DNA from: Muraenolepis orangiensis
Lineage: Eukaryota > Chordata > Actinopteri > Gadiformes > Muraenolepididae
NCBI GenBank assembly: GCA_027704905.1
Contig: CM051018.1
Coordinates: forward strand, 15,658,028 to 15,722,027
Reading direction: 5' to 3'
Length of the DNA: 64,000 bases
The position numbers were made by a program, and so were the translations under genes. Positions 38,140 through 51,325 of the stretch are shown here, in pieces. How positions within the stretch are numbered: position 1 is the first letter of the stretch; every line of letters begins with the position of its first letter. The notes under the pieces were generated by a model. The model saw only the letters and a program-made list of their open reading frames with translations. It searched no databases and was not told the origin of the DNA.

Positions 38140-38397
38140 GGATAAGGATCAGAATCAGAAGGCCTTTATTTGGTACAACAAAAATGTGGAACAATCCTCT
38201 TCATACACAACAGCAATTGAAAAATACAAACTAACTAACTAAACTAAATAAACAGATTTAAATTAGCCAAATATGTCAAATGATATATATATATACATAT
38301 TGCAGTGGCCCTATGTACTGTACATTAGTGCAAATTAAAAAAATATGTATACATATAAAGGTAATGTAACTGAATAATGTAGGATAGATACAATTCA
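38140..38397 (-). mobile_element. LINE family C 3' end with (GATTCT) tail
   Basis: On the minus strand it ends CCTTCTGATTCTGATCC. The upstream part is AT-rich with (TA)n. The same tail type appears on the plus strand at 39105-39245 and near 57800-57850. Confidence 0.5.
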
Positions 38398-38655
38398 GTA
38401 TTCAACATTCAAGATTCAAGAATTGTATTTGCCATTTGCAACAAGTAAAATGGAATGCTGACTCCCCATTCCCTCCAGCAGTATACAATTATAGAACACA
38501 ATACTATAAGAATACTATACACAATAAAATAATAAATGAACATAAAAATAACAATAAAGTGATTGATGGATGATATGTACGAGTACAAAAAAAGCATTTA
38601 AGGGGCCAGTAGTGCAGCAGCTTCATTAATACAGTGAGTATTCATGAAAGTTAAG
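38398..38655 (-). mobile_element. LINE family B 3' end
   Basis: On the minus strand it ends AATTCTTGAATCTTGAATG. It contains GGGAATGGGGAGTCAGCATT and a CAGTAGTGCAGCAGC-like segment, as in the copy at 40855-42165. Confidence 0.65.
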
Positions 38656-38659
38656 GAAC

Positions 38660-39250
38660 GGAGTACCGCTTTCACAACAGGCGATTACAGAAACAAACTG
38701 ACACCAGACGTATGTGGCAAGGTCTGAGGGTCCTCTCCAACTACAAGGGGAGCTCAGGGGCAGTCACCAACCACGACCCTACCCTACCAGACGAGCTAAA
38801 CCAGTTTTTCGCTCGCTTTGAAAGGAACCATGAGCCGACCAACATCTTGAACATAAGCCTAGAGCACTACGTTCTACAACTGTCCGAGTCCGAGGTCCGC
38901 AGAATCTTCAGGAGGGTGAAGGCAGGGAAGGCAGCCGGCCCAGACGGAGTTCCATCCCGCGTCTTCAAGACCAGCCCTGACCAGCTGGCTCCTGTGTTCA
39001 CCGACATCTACAATGCATCACTGCAACAGTCTGTCGTCCCAGCGTGCTTCAAAGCGACAACCATTGTGCCGTTACCCAAAAAGTGCCTGGAGAAACTATT
39101 GAAACAATAGAAAATATAATATATAATATATAATATAGAAAATATAGAATAGAATGAATTGAACTATGTCCAGTATATACAAATATATTTAATATATAAA
39201 TGTCAATGCAGCAGTATAGACAGTATTCATTCTGATTCTGATCCTGAGGA
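38660..39250 (+). mobile_element. LINE fragment: RT N-terminal region plus family C 3' end
   Basis: Encodes MWQGLRVLSNYKG, PDELNQFFARFERN, SESEVRRIFRRVKAGKAAGP, DGVPSRVF, VFTDIYNASLQQSVVPACFK and TTIVPLPKK, the RT entry region of an L2-like element. It stops where motif A would begin. It is followed by (AATATAT)n and a CATTCTGATTCTGATCC tail, so the palm domain is deleted. It lies head to head with the fragment at 38398-38655. Confidence 0.75.
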
Positions 39251-40176
39251 GTGAAGGATCTGCTTCTATATGGACCAAATCAATTAATAAAAGGCAAGTG
39301 CACCACAAGCGGTTCGCCCCAGATGCCACGGTGGCGCTCCCCTCATCAACAATGCGCTGAAGGCTCCTGTGAAGCCAGACATGCAGACAGGGCTTTGATA
39401 TTATTGAGATATTATTATCAAGGGGGTGCCAATCTCTCCAGCACGCCTATAATGAAGCCGCAATGCGGCTTCACGTGTCTTTATCTCGGGTTAAGAAGGG
39501 TGAGACATGACACGAGCCGTGGATGGATTAAGAAAGAAGATTGCACTTATGCCGTCGTGATTTATGTCTCATGTTTTGGTGGGCCCACTGTAGACATCCT
39601 CCTTTGTCTCCTTTGAGTCTTGCTTCCCTGAATTGTCTCCACCTCTGTTAATTAGTTGACCTGTGTTCATCTGTGTTTTCCTGCATGTCTCTTTAAGTGG
39701 TCATGGTAGCCAGGACAGCCCTTGTACGTCCCTCTAGTTTTCAGTTTGCATTTTATGCCTGCTCTTTGATCGGTGTTTTTTTAGTATTGTTTTTAGTATT
39801 TTACCGTGTCAGTTCTTGGAACTGTTGTTTGTGTTTACTTTTTATGAAAAACTTTTTTCACTGCATCTCTCGTGTTTGTGATGATCCTACGGCACGTCCG
39901 GAGGGTGTGACTGGGGGCTAAGTGAAGGACATCCTAAGCCTCGCTCCGGGCTGAACCAGAATCAATGTTCCAGCACAGTGTCCTCGGTATAAGCTCATGC
40001 AGGAGGGGAGGGAGCCATCGCTACACTTTCCATCCTTGTCTCTCTGTACCTCTCTGGTTATCGTAGCCTTGTTCCTTTCCCTGTCTGAGGGGGCTGGCGC
40101 CGGTGCGGGGAGCTGTCCTTGGTGCTGACGGATGCCTGGTGAAACTTCTCAATTCATGTCATGTCATTTGTACACA

Positions 40177-40345
<169 letters not shown>

Positions 40346-40854
40346 GCCTTCACCTCTCCCCGGCTTTACGCTGCTTTACCGCTGGTCAAAGCCCGAGGAT
40401 GGGCTCTGCAGGAGAACAGCTTCTCTAAAGCTCATACATCAAAACACTGGGTAACCACGGTGAATCCCAAAGGGATTTCTCATGGAGAATCCATCAACCG
40501 CTGGGCCAAGGTCAACATTTTGCCTTGAGAGGAGCTCCCTACCCCACCACTCTAATCTTAAATACAAATCAATACCCGAAAGAATTCAATGGGATACCAA
40601 ACACGGGTCAATACACTATGGACACAATAGTGTCTTGGTCGGTTGTCAGAGGCAATTTATGGAACTGTGGTATATGTGACAGCCCTGTCTACTCACGGCA
40701 TGATTTATATTGCAAAGACACCCACCCGCTCTGTGTGTTTTTTTTTTTTTTACTATCTGACGTTATTGTCCTTTTCTATGTTTTATATACTGTCCATGCA
40801 TGGGGAGTACATAAACTGTCCAAACAACCTAATGGTTTAGAGGCAAATTGTCCT

Positions 40855-42165
40855 GATACAAGATACAAGATTTTGATTTGCCATTTGTAACAAGTACATA
40901 GGAACACTGACTCCCCATTCCCTCCCGCAGTATACATGTTAAAAACAACACCATAAAAATATAATTTATATATACAATAAAATAAACAAAAAAAGAGCAG
41001 AAAAGTGACATAAATGATATGTACATGTTTTTTTTGTAAAAATGTTTCAAAAACGACTGGCACTTTAAAGTGCCAGTAGTGCAGCAGCATCGTGAATACA
41101 GTGCAGTACAGTGCAGTAACTGTGACGAGGTCAGAGAATCCAGCAAAGTATGTAAGTGTAATGGTAACGACTATATAGTAAGATGGCGCCGTACGCGATT
41201 GCTGCCGTGTTGTGAGCTCCCGCTTATAACTGCTGTCTGTCGTCAGGTATTGCACATAGGATTTTCACTCATTACTTATACTTGTGTAAACTGTGAAGTG
41301 ACAATAAACTTGACTTGATATGTTATGAAGTGAAAGTGGCAGCACTCCTAGCAGTTCAGTAAGCGCACTACCTGTGGATAAAAACTATCCTTAAACCTGG
41401 AAGTCCTTGCTGCGCAACCGGCGACCAGAAGGTAGGGGGGAGAAGAGAATGGCCTTCTTCCAACATCTGGTCCTGAAGATCTCCTCAATGCATGGAAGTG
41501 CACACCCGATGATCCTCTCTGCTGTCCTCACGACCCTCTGGAGGGCTTTCTTGTCCTGTGCAGTGGTGTTGCCATACCACACAGTGACGCCACCCATCAG
41601 GACGCTCTCTACGGTGCCACGGTAAAAGTTCACTAGCCACCTCTGGCCTATACCGCTTTTTCTGAGGCACCGCAGAGCATAGAGGTGCTGGTGTGCCTTC
41701 TTCAGCATGACCTCCGTGTCCACGCCAGGTCATCGTAAATCTGTAGTCCCAGGAAACGGAAGCAGCTGACGACTTCCACCGGTGTCCCGTCCAGGCTGAT
41801 GGTGGAGTGGGAGCCCCGGTGGCTCCTGAAGTCCACAATGAGCTCCTTGGTCTTGCTGACATTCAGTGCGAGGCTGTTGTCCTCACACCATCGTGTCAGC
41901 CGGACCACCTCATCTCTATACTCCGTTTCCATCGCCCTTGCTTATCAAGCCGGTGTCGTCTTCAAACTTGATAATCCGATTATTGCTGTGCATGGCAGTA
42001 CAGTCATGTGTGTACAGCGAGTACTGCCGGGGACTGAGGCAGCGGCCTTGGGGTGCTCCGGTGTTGCGGACCAGAGTGGATGAGATGTTGTTTCCAATCT
42101 TCACCACTTGAGGCCTTCCCGTCAGGAGGTCCCTGATGGTCAGACATGCAGGAATATTGTTCCAT
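40855..42165 (-). mobile_element. LINE family B, 5'-truncated, 3' half of RT to tail
   Basis: From about 42165 leftward on the minus strand: LVRNTGAPQGRCLSPRQYSL and IIKFEDDTGLIS (motif C with A to E change); LTRWCEDNSLALNVSKTKEL; IVDFRSHRG; FRFLGLQI; YALRCLRKSGIGQRWLVNFY; RGTVESVLMGGVTVWYGN; KKALQRVVRTAERIIG; SPLPSGRRLRS. Then comes a 3' UTR with GACTTGATATG..., GGCGCCATCTT and a tail of CTTGTATC repeats at 40855-40878. Frame breaks at about 41700 and 41930 show it is inactive. Confidence 0.85.
41056..41077. repeat. Perfect 22-bp palindrome in LINE 3' UTR
   Basis: ACTGGCACTTT followed by its exact complement, no spacer. Other family B copies (3266, 17106) have only the left half followed by AAATGC, so the palindrome is specific to this copy. 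Confidence 0.95.
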
Positions 42166-42472
42166 AATCAGTTCCTACCATCTGCAGGCTTATAGGATGA
42201 TGAGAAAGCCACAGCTCTGTATTTTGGTATTTTTACCCCATTGCTTGAGCACCCACTGCATATCTGCATGCCCATAGTATGCTGCTGGGTGCCTGACAGA
42301 CGGACGCTGACAAACAGACGCTTGGCGCTTCAGTGCCATGGACTCCCTTTGTTGTCCAAATATAAATCAAGTCGCAGAGGCACCCGCTTGCTTTGATCAT
42401 GAGAAGAATCTCTCACTATGTTCATCTGGAAGTGGCTGGGGTGTGCCATCCCACAAACTCACTGGGTAAAGC

Positions 42473-42473
<1 letters not shown>

Positions 42474-42514
<41 letters not shown>
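42474..42514. repeat. (TA)n microsatellite
   Basis: About 20 TA units. Confidence 0.97.
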
Positions 42515-42518
<4 letters not shown>

Positions 42519-43609
42519 GCAATGAATAATAATATTCATAAATCCAAAAACATGTGAAATGTAAAGCATTCGCAAAGCACATTAGAGGTAGGTGCTTTGC
42601 ATTTAAGATGTGCTCATTTTATCCGCCTTTACAAGAACTGTGATTCATCAAAAATCCCCTGACAGAACTGTGATTAATCTTAAATCCTCCCTAACAGAAC
42701 TGAGTAATCTAAAGTGTGATTTTACAGGGGACAGGGTCAGGACAGGGTCTGTCCTGTCCTCTCTCTTGAACGCTTATATGGAAGACACGGTTCTCATTAC
42801 ATCATTGCGTCAATGGCAAATGAAACGCGCAAACCCTCAATCAGGTATATACTCTTTCTGAAAGATCCTATATGGATTATAGCGTCGACTGATCCTTCAT
42901 TTAAACAACGGCCCGACATCGTCGACTCCCTTCGCGATGCCCAGTAAATCGCAGATCACACAGCGGGGGCCATTCATTAAAGCACCATGCACTCCAGGGA
43001 TGACCAGGGATTGGTTTTATGACCAGGGGTTTTACCCATAAACCTGGACATGCTCTCCCCGTCGGGCGAGCATGTCCATATTGAGTGCTGTTGTGTGTCG
43101 TATGTCCATATTGTATATGGCTGTACACGCTGTACAGCAGACAGCTGGGTGGAGGGGAGGGGGTGTGGGGTTGGTGTTGAGGTGATGGCGGCAAGAAATC
43201 TGATTAAAATCTGACGTGAAGGGAGATTGTATGTGGGGTGGAGATTAATCACATGCGATCTTGTCACCAGAAAGGAGATGCATAAATACCGAGGGCCTAC
43301 ACGCCTATATACCTTCGAATCGTTAAATATTCACAAAAGCCCCATAGCACGTGCACGTGAAAGGGAGTCGCCTTTGTAATATGTACGCTGCTATTGTTGT
43401 GGGTTTCCATGCAGAACTTGTTAATATTATAAACGCACACAGATGTCTTCCATTACGTCCCGTGAAGACCTTGGTGCTGTAATAGGCTGTATAAATAATT
43501 TAAACAAAGAATCAGCCTTGGTCATTGGACATTGGATCCCACATGTGTTGCGGTGAAACAGTGGAAAAGAAAAGCGCATGACTGGGCCACTTGCAGTGCA
43601 TGTACATGT
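42515..43609. other. No gene recognised
   Basis: Unique-looking sequence. There is a local near-duplication of CATGTCCATATTG / TATGTCCATATTG around 43071-43114. No supported exon. Confidence 0.5.
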
Positions 43610-43805
43610 ACATTCAACACATGTACATATCATTTAAGTCACTTTGCTGCTCTTTTTTGGTTTATTTTTATTGTATATATTATTTTGATTTTTATGGTGT
43701 TGTTTTGGAGATGTATACTGCGGGAGGGAATGGGGAGTAAGCATTCCTATGTACTTAGTTACAAATGGCCAATAAAAGATTGAGTATCTTGTATCGTGTA
43801 TGTCT
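43610..43805 (+). mobile_element. LINE family B 3' end
   Basis: Nearly the same 3' UTR as at 11490-11722: ACATGTACATATCATTTAAG, ACTGCGGGAGGGAATGGGGA and TATGTACT...AATGGCCAATAA, ending TATCTTGTATCGTGTATG. Confidence 0.72.
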
Positions 43806-44559
43806 TCTAACGTATCGACACAGTGAACTCTGTTCTCTGTTGCTATTTGAAGTATTGCCATCCTCTCTCACACACAGTAAGTCATGTCTCTGGATGATGA
43901 CTTCTCTCGAAGTCAGTCTCTGGATGGTATATGTGGAAGTCATTCCCAGTGCGCTTCGCTACACTACACCCACGCAGCGGGCTCGGAGTTGATGCCCCGA
44001 CTGAGACCGAGGCTATAGTCGCGCTTCATCCGTCAGAAACACCTTGGCAGACGGTGCGTCTGGATGACAGACATCGCCCCGGGACCCCTCATCTCTGAAA
44101 CCCTTAATTTCCATTGAACCTGTTGGGAGATGACCAAGAGGGGGGGGGGGGGGGGGGGTTGGAGGAGCGCGCTGCGGCGAAGCGTAAAACGAGAGCTGAC
44201 AGGAGCCCTTGAGAAGGAAATTGTGAAAGCAATTGGAGGGAATGTTGCGTTTATGCGGAACATAGACCCTCATAGGCTATATAATAAGTGTGTTATATAG
44301 CCCTTTACTATTCATGCCATGAGTCCCAACACTGAATTAATGTTCACTCTTTAACACATTTCACACACAATGACTTCTCTTTGCTTCTCCTTCTATCGCA
44401 TACGTGTGATAGAAGAAAAAAGTTATCCCTTCAAATTACGCATGGGATGTAAGCCAATAAGAATGGATTACAAATACATAATATAATCCATGTTGAACAC
44501 ATACAGTCGTTCAAGACTCGCAATAATGTTGTGCACAATTTTCACATGTTCTCTTTCAA

Positions 44560-44895
44560 ACGTTTTAAGGATAGGACAGCATACGGCATACGGCGTGTGC
44601 GTATGTGCACATCTGCCCAATTGTCCATATGCGTCATTGCGCACTCCGCCACGGCGCGCCATCGCCATCCAATAGTAGTGAATCAGAGATCGCTGACAGG
44701 AGCACAACCACAACCCGTTGATTTGCCAGACGGAAGGAAGTATATCAGCAGGTGCCGTCGCCGGCGAAAGATGATTTAAGTCCGTCTTTAAAAAAAAAAA
44801 AGACTAATGTAATGTTCAGAGCGAAGATATGTTTCGGATCTCTATTTCCATGGATACGATAGGATCGCCTACCTGAGGTGCGCTCGGACATCTGC
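44560..44895 (+). promoter_or_regulatory. Possible promoter/5' UTR exon, weak
   Basis: A locally CpG-rich stretch (GCCACGGCGCGCCATCGCCA, GTCGCCGGCG) with a CCAAT at 44668-44672. About 220 bp further is a splice-donor-like CTGTTACAG/GTAGGCG (44895). Short stops in all frames mean that any exon here would be untranslated. No gene can be named. Confidence 0.2.
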
Positions 44896-45855
44896 TGTTA
44901 CAGGTAGGCGTATGATTATACACTGTATTTAATGTGTTTTTGTCGTTGTGTCACGGAATATTCTCCATTTATATCACTTTTTATCGTATTGTCAGAGCCT
45001 GCATGCCCATGATAATGTCGGAATACAATTATTATTTTTACGCGTCTTTCTTTTTAAGTGCGCACCTCCCGAGTTTAAGCCTTATCTTATCTAGGTCGTG
45101 TTTCAACTTTTATTTCGACTTCGTTTGTAAAAAGTTCATATTCTTACGTGTCTATGTGATCATTTGTTTCCTTTGGACTAATTCGTTTGGGGCGCCAATG
45201 TGACGTTTTAAAGAGAGGTCCATTCCTCTTGACTTCAGGCTTCCTATTTGTGTTTTTGCCGTCACATGGCCACCTAAGTGCTTCAATTGTCTTTTTCAAA
45301 TGTTCAGATGCACGTCGACCCCATACGCAGTTGTTTATAAAGCAGCGAAGTGAAAATTGAATGAATGAATAGATGGAGCACTGGTGACGTGCAGAACACT
45401 GACGACAAGACACAATGATTGATTATCGTTATATTATCTTACGCTGAAACTTTCTTTGAATGCAATGCCAAAAATTGTCAAACCGATTAATGCAATCTAA
45501 AATGGTATGCATCTGTGACACAATTGCATGTCATCACGTGATAAAATGACAAAACAAGGTAAACCATCTCAGAAATGTGCAGTGTGTGCGCACTTTCTAA
45601 AAAGCCAACTTATACAATGGTTGTGTAAGCGATTTATCTGTACGTTCATCCAGAACGACCGCATATGTCCTATATTTGCTAAAGTCCTTTTTATCCAGAA
45701 TTGTGCTCTTTGACAATGCGCATGTGAGAACACGAGTGATGACATGATGACTAATGTGATGTGCTGATGGGCATTGGTTAGCGGCTGCGCCCTGGATGGG
45801 GGCACACAGTCTGCCAGTAGATTCATCTGCTGTCATCTGTCTTCTGGAGGCAAGG

Positions 45856-45965
45856 TGTGTGTGTGTGTATGTGTGTGTATGTGTGTGTGTCTGTGTGCTG
45901 GCAGGTTTTATGTGTTGTGTGTGTGTGTGAGTGTGAGTGTGAGTGTGAGTGTGAGTGTGAGTGTG

Positions 45966-46036
<71 letters not shown>

Positions 46037-46043
46037 TGGCAGG

Positions 46044-46088
<45 letters not shown>

Positions 46089-46118
46089 AGTGTGTGTATG
46101 CTTGTGTGTGTGTGAGTG
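45856..46118. repeat. (GT)n with (GAGTGT)n hexamers
   Basis: GT arrays split by TGGCAGGTTTTGTGTG-type blocks, which occur twice (45900 and 46037), and by about eight GAGTGT hexamers (45928-45976). Confidence 0.95.
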
Positions 46119-46677
46119 TGTGTTGGTTGGTGGTGGTCGTGTTAAGAGAGTGTTGTATAGTTCTATAGTTGACACCCCCCCACCCCCCCAGCCCACCCCC
46201 ATCCTTGTGGCACTGTCCACTCTGAAGACGTCAGACGCTCTGAAGTGTCCAGACGCCTCTACTGTGTCTTGGGATGGGCTGGTTTCCCCCGGGGCCTGAC
46301 ATCACCAGGATTGCATGTGAAGGCAGTAAACCTGAGGTTCCCTTGGTGGTGGAGTGGTCGGGCGGGTGGGGGTGGAGGTTGCTGTCCGCTCACCATTCAC
46401 TCAGTGAATCAGTGGTACAAAGGTAAAGAGGAGGCCTTTTTGAAGATTGGGCCATCTTTGTTTGGGCTTTTGTTTGCTCTCTGTTTTTTGTCGGCTTGTT
46501 CTCTTCAACATGACGCCACGGGTATGTCCTATTCCCTCCTCCAGCCTCGCCCCTCCTCCTCTTTCCCCTCCCAGCGTCATAAAGGACTGCTGACTGTCGC
46601 CATACCAACAACCAAAGTGGTTCCCCGCTAACAGATCCCAATATGAATATGTCTGGGAGTCACTTGAACCTTCACCA

Positions 46678-46679
<2 letters not shown>

Positions 46680-46765
<86 letters not shown>

Positions 46766-46774
46766 CGCGCTCTC

Positions 46775-46863
<89 letters not shown>

Positions 46864-46900
46864 CTCGATCTCTCGATCTCTCGATCTCTCGCTCTCTCTT
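46680..46900. repeat. (CT)n with CGCT/CGAT interruptions
   Basis: About 220 bp of CT dinucleotides. TCTCTCGA occurs three times near the right end. Confidence 0.96.
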
Positions 46901-47165
46901 GCCAAAAGGCCTCAGGCATGCTTTTAAATTAGTTCATGAATTTTATAATACACAATAATTACTCCAATTAGTATTAATTAGTATCATGGTTATTAATGCA
47001 ATGCCAATGTGTTTCATACATCATTATGATAAGATCGCCTGCATCCATTTAGGAATATCACAACAAAGGTTCCATACATAAAAGTCAGTCTCAGTATGGC
47101 TGAGAGACATGAAATGTAATACCATGCAGCGATTGGCTAGTTTAAAAGCCTATTCAGGACAGGGA

Positions 47166-47335
<170 letters not shown>

Positions 47336-48359
47336 GCCATTCTAGAGACCTTACTGTTGCTGTATGTGCACAGTACAGTCAGATCAGAGAAGGGGGGGGG
47401 GAGAACAAATATATAGAAAAGGGCTGATTTTTGTAAAGATGAGTCTCTTCATATCTACGGCTGCTGCCCTTTTCAAGTCGGCTTAACGCACACATCGGCG
47501 GCAGAAGAGCCACCGCTGCAACCGTGAAGAAGTACATTTGCACACCGCCTTTTATGAAGGTCCACCGCCCGCAGCTTCCCTCTGCCCCTTCTTCCCCTTC
47601 TCCACACCCCCCAACTCCCCTCCTCCTCCTCCCCACTCCCCTCCTCCTCCTCCTGTGTGTTGTGTTTGGCAGAGGCGGTGCGTACTGTACGCCGATAGAA
47701 CACACAGCTGTGGTATGGAGATAACTGGCCGGAACCCGTCGGGCCCACCCCCACCCCCCCCCTCTCCTCCCCTTGCTCCTCAACCAGGGGCAAGGAAGTG
47801 TCCGAATCATCGCTGCAATGGCAGATTAGCCCGAGAAACACAGACTGTCGTGGCTTGTTGTATCATGTAATGACCGACCGATCATTTGTCCTTCTGGTAC
47901 GACATGTGGCCTACATGTGGCATACGTACAGTATGTATGTGTGAAATATACACGTACGGGTTCTTGGTATGTGTGCTTGTATTTGTATGTTTGAAGTCAT
48001 TCTTTGAAATATTATTATCCATCGCAATATGGCCAAGTGCAATATCCAAATTGGCAGGAGCTGCACATTTCTTTTTCAGGGTAAAATATGTAAATGCGCA
48101 TTTCTGTCATGTTAAATAAGTACTGTAGTGCTGCACAGACCTTGTTTTCTCCAGATGTTGGTACCGCCCACAATCATCATGATGTTTTTTCGTGAAGAAA
48201 TACAATTGTGATGCACAAAAACACTGATCGTCATCAGTCTATCATTGTAATCGCTGTATGATGTGTATCTTTTTACTGTATCGTTCAGCCCTCAGTTTGT
48301 ATTGTGTACTTGCACTTGTTACTTCAGTATGTGTACACGGTTACATGTTATAGATCTAC

Positions 48360-48555
48360 ACTAGTATGTGCACATACCGTTACATGTACTTGTATATCTA
48401 TGTTTACATACTGCTACTTGTACTTGTATATCTATTGTGTACATACTGGTACTTGTATATCTATGTGTACTTACTGGTACTTGTATATATATATGTGTAC
48501 ATACTAGTACTTGTATATCTATGTGAACATACTGGTACTTGTACTTATATAGGCA
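48360..48555 (+). repeat. Minisatellite, 28-bp unit, about 6 copies
   Basis: The unit is ACTTGTATATCTATGTGTAC plus ATACTGGT. Copies vary by one or two bases and small indels. 47334-48359 shows no gene; a C-rich tract lies at 47577-47770. Confidence 0.85.
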
Positions 48556-48722
48556 GAGGGGTGATCTGATTGAGAGTAGTGTGGTTACTGAAGTGGAAGT
48601 AACATCTAGGATTTGAGGAAATGTGGAAACAACTTTAAATACAGATCTGTTTTCTGGCTTCTGTTTCCCAAGTGAATCACAGAACTGAGGGGCACGATTG
48701 GCAGAAAGCCTCATAGCTCAAA

Positions 48723-48875
<153 letters not shown>

Positions 48876-49330
48876 GGAATGAGCACCTGCACGCTGTGTA
48901 TTGGGTTTAAAAATATAAAATCCAGTTTCACTCGTTTCTCCATAAAACCATCTTTCCATAAGCTATGCAAAATAAGCGCCACAGTTAAATCACACACGAA
49001 AGACGTCTCCCCCTGCTTTCATATAACTAGTCTGGGGCTTTTCCCAGTGCACGGGAAAAGGTGCGGAAAGCGGACTGGCTCTCCGCACATCAAAGCGTCT
49101 CTATACAGCTCTATACCCTCCCGCCGTGACTCATAATATGGGGGGAGCGTCACCTAGCTAATGGTTCCGTTGAGCATTCCCTAAGAGCATTTCTCCAGTT
49201 TTACAGTTGTTGTTGTTTTTTTACACAATCCAGAGCTGTACACTGCTCTGGAAGAGGTTGTCTGGAATTGCATCATTAAAACGGATGTGTGTATTTCGTG
49301 TGTCGATTGAAAGTCACTTGGAGCACGTCG

Positions 49331-49462
49331 GAGGAGGAGGAGAAGATGATGAGAAGGAGGAGAAAGGGGGAGGGGGAGGAGGAGGAGGAGGAGGAGGAGG
49401 AGGAGGAGGAGGAGGAGGAGGAGGAGAAGCAGGAGGAGGAGGAGGAAAGGGAGGAGGGGGTG
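49331..49462 (+). repeat. (GGA)n trinucleotide tract
   Basis: Purine-only GGA-rich tract of about 130 bp with AGAAGG variants. It opens poly-Gly, poly-Glu and (minus) poly-Leu frames, none with flanking protein support. Confidence 0.95.
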
Positions 49463-49595
49463 GGGGAGAGGATTCTTATGTAACATGTTTATGTTTGGAT
49501 GCAATCGGGAGAAGTTGATCGTTAATCTAAGGGGAAACATTTGAAAACAACAACAAGAGGCTAATCCAATAAAAAACAATAATAAGGGCACCATG

Positions 49596-49610
49596 GACCC
49601 CCCCCCCCCC

Positions 49611-49675
<65 letters not shown>
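49596..49675. repeat. Poly-C then (CA)n
   Basis: A roughly 16-base poly-C with a G, then about 31 CA units. Confidence 0.96.
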
Positions 49676-49677
<2 letters not shown>

Positions 49678-49937
49678 AATAAGGTATTCAATGGTAAAGA
49701 GAATTGGAACACTAAGACTACTGAGATACTTTGCGGTTCAATTATCTCCAATACATTCAAATCTAATCCTCTGGATTATATAGTGAGAATGGAGGGATAT
49801 GGAGTCGTCAAATAATCTTAAGGGTTGAAGGTTGCAAATGTTTTCATAATGAGCAGCCTGACGCCGGAGCAACATTTCCATGCAATTTTATAATTCATGT
49901 GTTGTATGTCATTACGCCAATAGCATGTGGTTCTGTG

Positions 49938-50052
<115 letters not shown>

Positions 50053-50333
50053 CTTTTGTGAAAACAGAGACTAAATCTTCAGATTGGTACAGAAGTGAAG
50101 AGCAAACTCAGTGAAAAAACTCACTATAATATTCATGCTGAATGTTCCAGCATTAATATACATACATTTGTTTAAATAAACCCCAGCAGCCGACATTAAA
50201 CATATAACATAACTCATAATATGTCCTGGTTCCCCGACATACTGTGCCTGTTACGCTATTCCTGCCCCAGAAACTTCTATGGCTGCTTTAATCTTAAAAG
50301 AGGTGGAGGGCATAAGGATAGATACAACAGAAG

Positions 50334-50336
<3 letters not shown>

Positions 50337-50403
<67 letters not shown>

Positions 50404-50461
50404 CTCGCTCTCTCGCTCTCTCTCTCTCTCTCTCTCGCTCTCTCGCTCTCTCGCTCTCTCG
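50337..50461. repeat. (CT)n with TCGC interruptions
   Basis: About 125 bp; the right half alternates CTCTCGCT blocks. Confidence 0.96.
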
Positions 50462-50692
50462 CCGGTTCCCTTGCTTTCTCTCTGAAGAATCCGGAAACCG
50501 CAATATCTTTTATTGCTTTTTTCCCTCTCTATTTCTTTCCTCTCTGTCTTGAGCTTAGCGGTGGAGTTGGAGTTAAGAGAGTCAGTCATTATCGGCAGAC
50601 CATTATGCTGTGGAGAGAATGCCCCGGGGCTTGTGTCAACTTGCTCACCACTTCTGGTTCAGAGCAAGCTCAAAGCATCCCTCATTTAGGCT

Positions 50693-50797
<105 letters not shown>

Positions 50798-51006
50798 TGT
50801 CAGCCAACATAGCCAGGTGGTAGCTGAGGAAGCCCGGATAATAGGTATGAGCAGCAGAGTTATCAAATATTCGTGGAACTATTTACAACATTGACCATCT
50901 GTGAGGCTCCCCAACAGCTAAATTTCTGTTTTGAATGCGGGGAACCTAAATAATGGAGGCTTTGGATGTCTTTCTTTCTTTATTTTCCCCCTATGTGCTC
51001 TTCTGA

Positions 51007-51090
51007 GATGCTGTCCAACCACTTTCTACTCCGGTCCGAGATGAAAGCAAATCCATCCTACCTAGGTTGCCTTCTGAAGAGCAGCCTCAG
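51007..51090 (+). CDS. Possible upstream exon of mucin-like gene, weak
   Basis: An open 28-codon stretch reading DAVQPLSTPVRDESKSILPR and LPSEEQPQ, up to CAG/GTGCTG, a modest donor that would be in phase with the acceptor at 51326. Composition (P, S, E, K) fits an extracellular stalk. No homologue is recognised, and the acceptor at its left is unclear. Confidence 0.15.
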
Positions 51091-51325
51091 GTGCTGCCTG
51101 TGAACATCAGCCTCGGGTTCTCCCGCACCCCGCGGTTCTGTGTGTACCATGCCCTAGGGTTGTGTGGCTGTGTGTGTGTGTGTGTGTATGTGTGTGTATG
51201 TATGTATGTGTGTGTGTGTGTGTGTGTTCCGCCCACTCTACGGTTCTCTGTGAGCAGCACCTTCATATTTGGAGCGATGAATAAAGTGTAACGTACTGCA
51301 TGGTGTTGCTCTCTGTTTCAGATAG

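Noticed and set aside
44390..44415. 11-bp inverted repeat around TACG
   Set aside because: One mismatch and a short stem; not distinguishable from chance in 64 kb.
49289..49483. Poly-Glu and poly-Gly frames
   Set aside because: Product of the (GGA)n tract only.
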